7,297 nucleotides of DNA from an uncultured beta proteobacterium (GTDB lineage Bacteria; Pseudomonadota; Gammaproteobacteria; Burkholderiales; Burkholderiaceae_B): NCBI GenBank assembly GCA_903929925.1, contig CAIYWO010000331.1, forward strand, positions 1-7,297. The letters are read 5' to 3'. A program made the translations under genes and the position numbers. Positions 1-6,353 of this stretch are shown here, piece by piece. The notes beneath the pieces are model-generated. The model did no database searches. It was given only the letters and a program-made list of their open reading frames with translations, and was not told the DNA's origin. Within the stretch, counting starts at the first letter, position 1, and every line of letters begins with the position of its first letter.

Positions 1-1821
1 CTCTGCGGCAGAACCTCTCGCAAAAGCATCGCCAGACACGCCTCCACCTACAGAACTGAACACACGCACGACGTCAGGCATCGTCTCGAGCTTCTGGCGA
101 ACACGCTCTGCCGCACGTAATGTATCCTCGAGCGTACTGCCTGGAGCGCGCTCGATATTGACCATTGTTTGACCCCGATCTGACGGCGGTACAAAACCTT
201 TTGGTAGCAAGGGAACCAGCGAAAGCGATCCTACAAAAAAGATCGTGGCCAACAGCAAGGTTTTAAATCTATTACCTAAACACCACTGTACCGATAACAA
301 GTAATGGCGCATCACCCAACCATCTTTCTCAGGCTCGCTAGAAGCCTTGTTTGGCTTCATCAAATACGCCGCCATCATTGGCGTGAGCAGGCGAGCTACC
401 AGCAGCGAGGCCAAGATCGCCAGAACAGCTGTCCAGCCGAACTGCTTAAAGAACTTACCTGGGACGCCAGCCATGAAGGCAGTCGGCAAAAACACAGCAA
501 CCAAAGCGAAGGTCGTCGCAATGACTGCCATCCCGATTTCGTCCGCCGCATCCAGCGCAGCCTGAAACGGAGTCTTACCCATACGAAGATGCCGCGCAAT
601 ATTTTCGACCTCGACGATCGCGTCATCCACCAAAATACCAACGACCAATGCAAGCGAAGTTAAGGTGACCATGTTCAGCGTAAAGCCGAACAAGTAAATT
701 CCTAGAAAGGCGGGCAGGATCGATAGTGGAAGTGCCGCAGCAGAAACGATTGTCGCGCGCCAGTCTCTTAAGAAATACCAAACGACCAGAACAGCCAGAA
801 TCGCACCTTCATACAGAAGGTGCATGGACCCGTTAAAGTTTTCCTCTGTTGCCGTCACGTTATTAATTTGCTCAGAGAACTCAATATCGCGATGTTTGAG
901 CTCGAGCGCTGCGATCACCTCATGCACGGCCTTGGCGAGAGACACCTCATTCGCACCCTTGCTGCGCATGATCTCAAAGGCGACTACCGGCTTGCCATTC
1001 ACTAAGGCGATCGAGCGGCGTTCCGCTGTTGCATCCTCAATCTTGGCAAGCTGACCGAGCCGGATGCGGCGACCATCCGCTAAAGAAATATCTAACTCTG
1101 CCAATTCGGCCGCAGTCGTCGCAGTGGCAATTGTGCGAACAGACTGCTCGGCACCGCCAATATCCCCTCGTCCACCTGGAGACTCCTGTTGCACTAACTT
1201 GAGGCGACGCGAGATATCGGCTGCAGTCACACCTAAAGCTGCCATTTTTAGAGGATCTAGTTCGATACGGATCTCTCGGTTTAGGCCACCGATGCGTCTA
1301 ACGCGACCCACCCCAGTGACGGTCAACAAGTTTTTCGTCACAGTGTTGTCGATAAACCAAGCCAAGCCTTCTTGATCAAGACGCGTAGACGTCAAAGCAT
1401 ACGTCATGAGTGGACGACCCGCTGTCGTGGTGCGCAATACGCTTGGCTCTTTCACGTCAGCAGGCAAGTCCGCACGCACACGCGTCACCGCGTCACGCAC
1501 ATCATTGACGGCCTCCATGACATCCTTCTCGAGATTGAACTCGACCGTGATGGCAACCGTGCCCTCTAGTATTTTGGTGTAAAGATTTTTGATGCCTTGC
1601 AACGTTGCGATCGAATTTTCAATCTTGCGTGCAACTTCCGTCTCGAGCGTGGCAGGCGCGGCGCCGGGTAGGCTCGCTTCGACTGTCACCATCGGCAATT
1701 CAATATCGGGGAAGTCCTGAACACCAATCGCCCGAAACGACAACACACCTGCGATCGACAGCAGGATAAACAGCAGAATTGCTGGAATTGGATGACGAAT
1801 CGAAAAAGCGGAAAAATTCAT
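1..1821 (-). CDS. RND efflux permease, HAE-1/AcrB type (N-terminal 607 residues, cut by window edge)
   Basis: This is the inner-membrane, proton-driven pump subunit of a tripartite efflux complex. I translated it by hand: ATG at 1821, open through 607 codons to base 1 with no stop, so the C-terminal part (about 400 residues, given the usual 1,020-1,050) lies outside. It begins MNFSAFSIRHPIPAILLFIL, a cytoplasmic tip followed by TM1 (about 11-31). A large periplasmic porter loop follows (about 35-332), then TM2 (about 335-351), then closely spaced helices to about 487. The TM4 motif GILVDDAIVEVEN (395-407) carries the paired aspartates D399 and D400, equivalent to AcrB D407/D408 of the proton relay. 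The segment from about 540 opens the second periplasmic domain. The start lies 8 nt after the adaptor gene's stop, with only a short AGG (1829-1831) as Shine-Dalgarno, so translation is probably coupled. The Asp pair and sequence style fit multidrug-type HAE-1 pumps rather than heavy-metal HME pumps. The substrate is unknown. Confidence 0.95.
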   Translation of the reverse strand, partial: MNFSAFSIRHPIPAILLFILLSIAGVLSFRAIGVQDFPDIELPMVTVEASLPGAAPATLETEVARKIENSIATLQGIKNLYTKILEGTVAITVEFNLEKDVMEAVNDVRDAVTRVRADLPADVKEPSVLRTTTAGRPLMTYALTSTRLDQEGLAWFIDNTVTKNLLTVTGVGRVRRIGGLNREIRIELDPLKMAALGVTAADISRRLKLVQQESPGGRGDIGGAEQSVRTIATATTAAELAELDISLADGRRIRLGQLAKIEDATAERRSIALVNGKPVVAFEIMRSKGANEVSLAKAVHEVIAALELKHRDIEFSEQINNVTATEENFNGSMHLLYEGAILAVLVVWYFLRDWRATIVSAAALPLSILPAFLGIYLFGFTLNMVTLTSLALVVGILVDDAIVEVENIARHLRMGKTPFQAALDAADEIGMAVIATTFALVAVFLPTAFMAGVPGKFFKQFGWTAVLAILASLLVARLLTPMMAAYLMKPNKASSEPEKDGWVMRHYLLSVQWCLGNRFKTLLLATIFFVGSLSLVPLLPKGFVPPSDRGQTMVNIERAPGSTLEDTLRAAERVRQKLETMPDVVRVFSSVGGGVSGDAFARGSAAE

Positions 1822-1829
1822 TCGGGAGC

Positions 1830-2966
1830 CTACTTCGCTTCAGGCGTCGTGGGTGATGGAGCCGGATCGATCGCAATCACATCGTCGTTATTCAGGAAGC
1901 CTGCTCCGGATTCTGCGATGCTCTCATTGTCCTCAACACCCTTGAGAATCTCAACGCGCGCACCCAGTCGACGTCCAATCTCAACGCGCACTTGTGAAAC
2001 ACGCGCGGCATCTCGAACCTTAAACACGTAACTGAAGCCATCACGCATGACGACCGACTCTTGCGGCAACGTCAGTACCCGTGTGTCACCCAACTCAAAC
2101 TCTCCAGTGGCGAACATGCCAGCACGCACGACCGGCACATCCGTTTCAATCGTGGGAAGATCGACGTACACAACTGCTGTACGCGCTTGCATATCTACTG
2201 TTGGGCCAATCACGCGGACCTTACCCAACAATGGCGTTGCGTCTTTGTCTAAGCTCGCAGGGCGAACTCGAACCGGCATTCCAACTTTAATTCGGCTCAA
2301 CTCTTCTGACACGACATCTGCGCGCCACTCGAGTCTGCGCTGTCGCACCATCTTGAATAGCTCGGTTCCGACTGGAACCACAGCACCCACGCTTATCTGT
2401 CGAGCCGAGATCACGCCATCGTCGGGAGCACGAACCTCTGCAAACTGCAGACGCAAATTTTGCACTTGCATTTGCGCACGAACAGCCTCAAGTCTTGCTT
2501 TAGCTGTTTGCTCTGCAGTAAAGTATTGACTGATTTGCTGGGCCGACAACGCACCAGAATTTTTTAAACTGCGGGCGCGTCCAGCATTGGCTTGTGCTTC
2601 GGCCAAGCCGGCAGCCGCTTCCGCTTCTTGCGCCCTCTGCACCGCTAAATCAGCCAATACCGTGTCAGTGGCAAACATCGCCAGCACTTGATCGCGCTTG
2701 ACCACGTCTCCGACATTGACCCGCACCTCAGCAACGCGCAATCCACCCACCTGAGATCCAATCGAAGCTTCTTGCCAGGCAGCAATATTGCCATTGGCGC
2801 GAATTGTTGCAGGCGTCGATACCCACTGAGGCTTGATGACCGAGATTGTCAACGCTGGACGCGCCGTTGGCGATGCAGTCTGCGCAACAGCCATATCCGC
2901 TTGCACGCATAGCAGACTTAACAGGCTTGTGGCCAAACCTCTATTCATCAATTGTGTCCACTTCAT
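1830..2966 (-). CDS. RND efflux periplasmic adaptor (membrane fusion protein, AcrA/HlyD type)
   Basis: This 378-residue protein bridges the RND pump and the outer-membrane channel in the periplasm. Residues 1-28 look like a Sec signal peptide: a positive N-region, a hydrophobic stretch LATSLLSLLCV, and a cleavage site after AVA (26-28). C20 is preceded by L-L and is not a good lipobox, so unlike AcrA this adaptor is probably soluble or held only by its partners. The first lipoyl half-motif, VGGLRVAEVRVNVGDVVKRDQ, is at 73-93. An Ala/Gln/Arg-rich helical hairpin (about 100-173) should contact the channel. The second lipoyl half, AEVRAPDDGVISARQISVGAVV, is at 176-197. Beta-barrel and membrane-proximal strands follow (about 210-345). 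Length is normal for the family. The start ATG overlaps the upstream gene's TGA (ATGA) and has GAAGG 7 nt upstream, which favours it over the in-frame ATG at codon 7. The tail (about 345-378) is acidic and Pro-rich, and probably disordered. Confidence 0.95.
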   Translation of the reverse strand: MKWTQLMNRGLATSLLSLLCVQADMAVAQTASPTARPALTISVIKPQWVSTPATIRANGNIAAWQEASIGSQVGGLRVAEVRVNVGDVVKRDQVLAMFATDTVLADLAVQRAQEAEAAAGLAEAQANAGRARSLKNSGALSAQQISQYFTAEQTAKARLEAVRAQMQVQNLRLQFAEVRAPDDGVISARQISVGAVVPVGTELFKMVRQRRLEWRADVVSEELSRIKVGMPVRVRPASLDKDATPLLGKVRVIGPTVDMQARTAVVYVDLPTIETDVPVVRAGMFATGEFELGDTRVLTLPQESVVMRDGFSYVFKVRDAARVSQVRVEIGRRLGARVEILKGVEDNESIAESGAGFLNNDDVIAIDPAPSPTTPEAK

Positions 2967-4438
2967 GGTTGAGCCTTCGTCTTTAGTATGTCCGCGGGTT
3001 TCGCCTTGGCGGTCCGCAACGTCTCAAGCGACTCGGACGCGGTCCAACCGCCTCCCACCGCACGGTAAAGCGCAATGAACGCATTGACCTTTTCGCGGCG
3101 CACTGTCGCCAAAATATTATCGGCATTGAATGAAAGTCTTCTGGTTTCTTCTAGATCGAGGATACTTGCCAAACCGAAGTTATAGCGCTCCTGCATCGCG
3201 CGTAACGAGGCGTGATAGCCCCTCGAGGCCTTCAGAGATTCTTTTTCACGTGTCTCTAGACTATTTAATCGAACCAGTGCCTCTTCTACTTCGCGTACCG
3301 CACGCCTTGCTTGGGTGCGGTAATTATTTGCCGCTACGTCGTACGCGGTAATCGCGGTATCAACGTTTGCCGCACGTCGACCCGCATCAAATATTGGGAG
3401 AGTGAGTGAAGGTCCAATCGACCAGGACGTCGCATTAATTGAGCCCGCGCTGGTCTCAAACCCGAGAGGACCGATATTGCCCAGAAGCGAAAGCCTTGGA
3501 TACCGCTCCGCCTCACGCACGCCAATATCTGCGCTCGCAGCCGCTACGTCTCGCTCAGCCGCTGCTATATCAGGCCGCTGCGACAGCACTTGTGCAGGTA
3601 CTTGTTTCAGCGTTGGCATTGCAGGTACAGGTAGCTTGGCGCTTTGCTTTGCTAGCTTAGCGCGCAGGTCCACTTCAGGAAGACCCGTCACAGAAACGAG
3701 CGCTTTCACCAGAATGTCACAGTCAGCAGTTTGCGCAGCAACGCGACTCTGTCCTTCGGCTGCGCTTGCACCCGCCAAGGCATACGTTGCGGGCGATTGA
3801 AACCCCGCCTGCGAGAGTTTTTGCGTCAGCGCAGCGGTTTGCATTCGCGACTTGACGTCAGAACGTGCAATGGCGGCGAGCTGTTCACAACCGCGAAAGT
3901 TCGTATACATATTGGCCACATCGGCCGAAACGGAAATCCTGGCCTCATGCCAAGTAGCAACCTGCGCCTCGAACCGTGCCTGCGCTGCTTCGCTTGCGCG
4001 AGACAACCCACCGAACAAATCGATCTCCCAACCTAGTTGAAGCTGAGCTTGTGCGGTCGTCGCAACAATAATAGGACCGCCCAACTGGAATGTGCCACGC
4101 GTCGCCACTGCAGCCGCGTTGATGTTCGGTACAGCAGCAGCGTTTGTCGTCACCAATACGGCACGCGCTTGCGCAATACGCAACGCCGCCGCCGCCATGG
4201 TCTGACTTTGTTGTTGAGCAGAATCAATGAGCTCAAGCAGCACGGGGTCATTAAATTGCGCCCACCAGTTTCCAAGCGCAACCATATCGCCGCCGTGGGG
4301 CAGATTTTGTTGCCAATTCACTGGGGCAGCCGGGACAGTTGTGGCCTGCGCTTGGTCGTAATCAGGCCCGACAGTGATGCAGCCAGACATGACAACCACA
4401 AGAAAGACTGCACTCAGTCTTAACACCCAAATCACCAT
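2963..4438 (-). CDS. Outer-membrane efflux lipoprotein, NodT/OprM family
   Basis: This is the TolC-like channel through which the RND complex discharges its substrate. From the ATG at 4438 it has 491 residues. Residues 1-20 form a lipoprotein signal peptide (MVIWVLRLSAVFLVVVMSGC) with the acylated Cys at 20, followed by ITVGPDY, the usual NodT-family mature start. Two tandem outer-membrane efflux repeats follow, roughly 60-250 and 280-460. Landmarks are WEIDLFGGLSRA (137-148), SQRPDIAAAERDVAAASADIGVREAERYP (286-314), PIFDAGRRAANVD (348-360) and LYRAVGGGW (457-465). Length is typical. The frame is also open to a TTG at 4468 (501 residues), but that would put ten polar or aromatic residues ahead of the signal peptide and would place the start inside a palindrome. 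Neither candidate has a visible Shine-Dalgarno. It is the first gene of the operon, and its TGA overlaps the adaptor's ATG by 4 nt. Confidence 0.95.
   Translation of the reverse strand: MVIWVLRLSAVFLVVVMSGCITVGPDYDQAQATTVPAAPVNWQQNLPHGGDMVALGNWWAQFNDPVLLELIDSAQQQSQTMAAAALRIAQARAVLVTTNAAAVPNINAAAVATRGTFQLGGPIIVATTAQAQLQLGWEIDLFGGLSRASEAAQARFEAQVATWHEARISVSADVANMYTNFRGCEQLAAIARSDVKSRMQTAALTQKLSQAGFQSPATYALAGASAAEGQSRVAAQTADCDILVKALVSVTGLPEVDLRAKLAKQSAKLPVPAMPTLKQVPAQVLSQRPDIAAAERDVAAASADIGVREAERYPRLSLLGNIGPLGFETSAGSINATSWSIGPSLTLPIFDAGRRAANVDTAITAYDVAANNYRTQARRAVREVEEALVRLNSLETREKESLKASRGYHASLRAMQERYNFGLASILDLEETRRLSFNADNILATVRREKVNAFIALYRAVGGGWTASESLETLRTAKAKPADILKTKAQP
2974..2978 (-). promoter_or_regulatory. 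Shine-Dalgarno for the adaptor gene, inside the upstream gene
   Basis: On the minus strand GAAGG sits 7 nt before the adaptor ATG at 2966, within the last codons of the outer-membrane factor gene. It supports that start and, with the ATGA overlap, indicates termination-reinitiation coupling. The motif and spacing are seen directly. The coupling is inferred. Confidence 0.6.
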
Positions 4439-4619
4439 TTTAAAAAAAGAGTATTGACTACTAAGCAATACTATGTGTGCGGCGCAATAACCAGCAGTTG
4501 GCAGAGTGCACTAGGATAACAAACTGTGTCGTCCATGACTAAAAAAATCGACGCAAAACCACGCAAATAATCTGCCATAAGCTTGCCGATGATCGTTGTG
4601 GCGGACTGTCTATGTCAGG
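4439..4619. other. Intergenic region ahead of the efflux operon
   Basis: This 181-bp gap lies between two minus-strand genes. It must hold the 3' end of the upstream MFS transcript and probably the promoter of the efflux operon. It contains a 23-bp palindrome at 4450-4472 and a 7-T run on the minus strand (4541-4547). The T run has no convincing GC-rich stem before it, only the near-direct repeat TTTGCGT/TTTTGCGT, so I do not call a terminator. No promoter with good -35 and -10 boxes is obvious. The best -10-like hexamer on the minus strand, TAGTAT (4473-4468), overlaps the palindrome but has no good -35. No coding potential was seen. Confidence 0.5.
4450..4472. promoter_or_regulatory. 23-bp imperfect palindrome, candidate operator of the efflux operon
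   Basis: The arms AGTATTG (4450-4456) and CAATACT (4466-4472) are exact inverted repeats of 7 bp. In the 9-bp spacer, two further pairs next to the centre (TA and TA around C4461) also match, so 18 of the 22 non-central bases obey the symmetry. It ends 12 bp before the ATG of the first efflux gene. The size and two-half-site form resemble operators of TetR-family repressors that control RND operons, such as AcrR or TtgR sites. The binding protein is not in the window and the function is inferred. An RNA hairpin is possible, but the arms are AT-rich and the stem would be weak. Confidence 0.45.
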
Positions 4620-5861
4620 CTAAACAGTGGGTTCAGGCATCGCGGGTGGTTTGGCAAACCAGAATAAGGCGGTTCCTGCGCCAGCAATTAACGCAAGCAC
4701 CGTAAAGCCCAAGCGATAGTTACCCGTGGCATCGCCCATGATGCCCGCAAGCAAAGGGCCTGAGATCTGACCAAAGGCCGTGATCAGCGCGGACAAACCA
4801 AGAATCATGCCAATTGATTTCCGTCCAAAATAGTCCGCGCGAATCGCTTGCATGAAGGGGCCACGAATGCCCCAGGCTAAACCGTGGAAAACAGCAAACA
4901 GCACTAACATCACTGGCCCAAAGGCGTACGTCAACATCAACATACCTACCATGTGCATCATCATGCATACGGCGGCGACGCGGTTTTTCTGTAACTTGTC
5001 GCCCAGCACACCGCCTAGCAGTACACCGATGACCTGGAACCCAGTCATCAGCGTAATGTAAAACGAGGCTTGTGCGATGGTGTAGTCCAACGAAATACGC
5101 ATGTGATTAATGGCATGCGTATTGACAGCTGTCACAATAATCAACGCCACACCATGCCCTGCTGAAAGCAACCAAAATGCTTTGGTGCGAAGCGCTTGAC
5201 GCGGCGTGAACTCTGGCTCTGGTTTAGATTCAATCGCGCCCGACACATCGATCGTTCCTCGCACGACACCCAGTCCATCAACCGTCTCCCCAAAATCCTC
5301 GGGGCGACGACGAAACACGCAAGCTAAGGGGTAGCCCACCAGAATCACGAAAACGCCACAGGTAAAAGCTGTCTCGCGCCAGCCGAACGTTTCGATACTC
5401 CAGGCAACGATAGGCACCAACGTGCCACCTAGTGCCAAGCCCAGCCCAACCATTGACAACGCACGTGCGCGTTTTTTTTCGAACCACTGAATCACACCTA
5501 CGTTCAGTGGGAAATATCCCGCCATGGAAGAGCCAATTGCAATGACCACCGCGGCCCCATAAAAACCCATCAACGTATCGATTTGGCTGAGCAGAATAAA
5601 CCCGAGCCCAAACACGACGACCCCGACCTTAATCACACCGCGCGAGCCAAATTTATCGAGAAACCAACCAAGGAGCGGGCCAATCACGGCGGCTTCCATG
5701 GACATAAGTGCCGAGGCCCCTGAGACCGAGGTCTTACTCCACCCTTTATCTTGAATCAGAACAGCGATGTACGCGCCGAAGGCCTGGTGCAGCATCATGG
5801 ACTGCATGAACTGCAGCGATGCTGCAGCGAATACCATTTTCCAGCCGTAAAAAATTTTCAT
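4620..5861 (-). CDS. Major facilitator superfamily transporter, oxalate/formate antiporter (OFA)-like
   Basis: This 413-residue inner-membrane transporter has twelve predicted helices in two six-helix halves, joined by a charged cytoplasmic loop (about 183-225). It opens with FYGWKMV, a common start in this group and the reason for accepting the ATG at 5861. The loop 2-3 motif A is GWFLDKFGSRG (65-75), and its second-half counterpart is GGVLGDKLQKNR (283-294). Family-like stretches are WFEKKRARALSMVGLGLALGG (126-146) and IRGPFMQAIRADYFGRKSIGMILG (332-355). Related proteins take up or exchange small mono- and dicarboxylates. The OxlT substrate-binding residues Arg272 (TM8) and Lys355 (TM11) appear to have no basic equivalents here (helices about 263-284 and 349-374), so oxalate itself is unlikely. 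The substrate cannot be named. It has its own gap on both sides and is probably a single-gene unit. The ATG is preceded by only a weak purine-rich stretch (CAGAG). Confidence 0.9.
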   Translation of the reverse strand: MKIFYGWKMVFAAASLQFMQSMMLHQAFGAYIAVLIQDKGWSKTSVSGASALMSMEAAVIGPLLGWFLDKFGSRGVIKVGVVVFGLGFILLSQIDTLMGFYGAAVVIAIGSSMAGYFPLNVGVIQWFEKKRARALSMVGLGLALGGTLVPIVAWSIETFGWRETAFTCGVFVILVGYPLACVFRRRPEDFGETVDGLGVVRGTIDVSGAIESKPEPEFTPRQALRTKAFWLLSAGHGVALIIVTAVNTHAINHMRISLDYTIAQASFYITLMTGFQVIGVLLGGVLGDKLQKNRVAAVCMMMHMVGMLMLTYAFGPVMLVLFAVFHGLAWGIRGPFMQAIRADYFGRKSIGMILGLSALITAFGQISGPLLAGIMGDATGNYRLGFTVLALIAGAGTALFWFAKPPAMPEPTV

Positions 5862-6050
5862 CTGACTCTGAGTGTTGTGTCGAACCTAGTATCAACCCTA
5901 ACATAAAGATCTTTCTCTTGCAGTCTGACAAGTCATGCCACCTACGCTGCAGCGCAGCATTTGATTGCCGTGTTGTATACCTGCACAGTGCCTAGACTTG
6001 GTACTCTACAGGTTCCGAATTTTTCAACCTATTAACAACTTGAGGTCATT
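5862..6050. other. Divergent intergenic region between the OFA-like MFS gene and the DUF1330 gene
   Basis: This 189-bp stretch must carry the promoters of both flanking genes. On the minus strand TTGTCA (5931-5926) matches five of six bases of a sigma-70 -35 box, but the -10 candidates downstream are poor: CTTTAT at 17-bp spacing, or TATGTT at 20 bp. On the plus strand no convincing promoter is visible. Short perfect palindromes AAAGATCTTT (5905-5914) and CGCTGCAGCG (5945-5954) occur. Both are only 10 bp and may be chance. No ORF or RNA gene was recognised. Confidence 0.4.
6041..6046 (+). promoter_or_regulatory. Shine-Dalgarno supporting the GTG start of the DUF1330 gene
   Basis: TGAGGT lies with its GAGG core (6042-6045) 5 nt before the GTG at 6051. 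This makes the non-ATG start credible. There is no in-frame ATG near the conserved N-terminus. Confidence 0.6.
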
Positions 6051-6344
6051 GTGGCTAAAGCTTATTGGATCAGTGCCTACCGTTCCATCTCCAACCCCGA
6101 GGCGCTTGCCGCCTACGCCAAGCTGGCCGGCCCAGCACTCACTGCTGCGGGTGGCAAATTCTTAGCGCGCAACGAAGCTGCAGCGGTCAAAGAAGACGGC
6201 GTAAAGCAGAGAACGGTTTTACTTGAATTTGAGAGCGTAGAAGCCGCTCTTGCAGCCTACAACAGCCCCGGCTACCAAGAGGCGATTCGCGCGCTCGGTA
6301 CTGGCTCGGTTGAGCGCGATATCCGTATCGTTGAAGGCGTGTAA
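6051..6344 (+). CDS. DUF1330 family protein (dimeric alpha-beta barrel type)
   Basis: This is a complete 97-residue cytoplasmic protein with no signal peptide or membrane segment. It fits DUF1330 over its full length: the start MAKAYWISAY with a Asn-Pro-Glu-Ala loop at 15-18, AGGKFLAR (33-40), the strand-helix TVLLEFESVEAALAAYNSPGYQEAIRAL (55-82), and the terminal RIVEGV (92-97). Members adopt a ferredoxin-like fold that pairs into a dimeric alpha-beta barrel, related to EthD and antibiotic-biosynthesis monooxygenase folds. No enzymatic reaction is established for the family, and I assign none. Translation begins at GTG with a good Shine-Dalgarno. It is the only plus-strand gene here. It diverges from the OFA-like MFS gene and converges on the right-hand MFS gene with 9 nt between stop codons, so it is probably monocistronic. 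Confidence 0.9.
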   Translation: MAKAYWISAYRSISNPEALAAYAKLAGPALTAAGGKFLARNEAAAVKEDGVKQRTVLLEFESVEAALAAYNSPGYQEAIRALGTGSVERDIRIVEGV

Positions 6345-6353
6345 GTAAACCGA

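Noticed and set aside
304..663. Plus-strand open frames opposite the RND, adaptor and outer-membrane factor genes
   Set aside because: They are antisense shadows: low-complexity, Arg/Ser/His-rich translations without family resemblance, while the minus-strand frames give clear conserved proteins.
4541..4547. Run of seven T on the minus strand after the OFA-like MFS gene, as part of an intrinsic terminator
   Set aside because: No stable stem precedes it; the nearby repeats are direct, not inverted.
5926..5931. TTGTCA as the -35 box of a promoter for the OFA-like MFS gene
   Set aside because: The -35 is good but no adequate -10 sits at 16-18 bp; noted in the intergenic entry and not called as a promoter.
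5905..5954. 10-bp palindromes AAAGATCTTT and CGCTGCAGCG as regulator sites
   Set aside because: Too short and unrelated to each other; expected by chance at this length.
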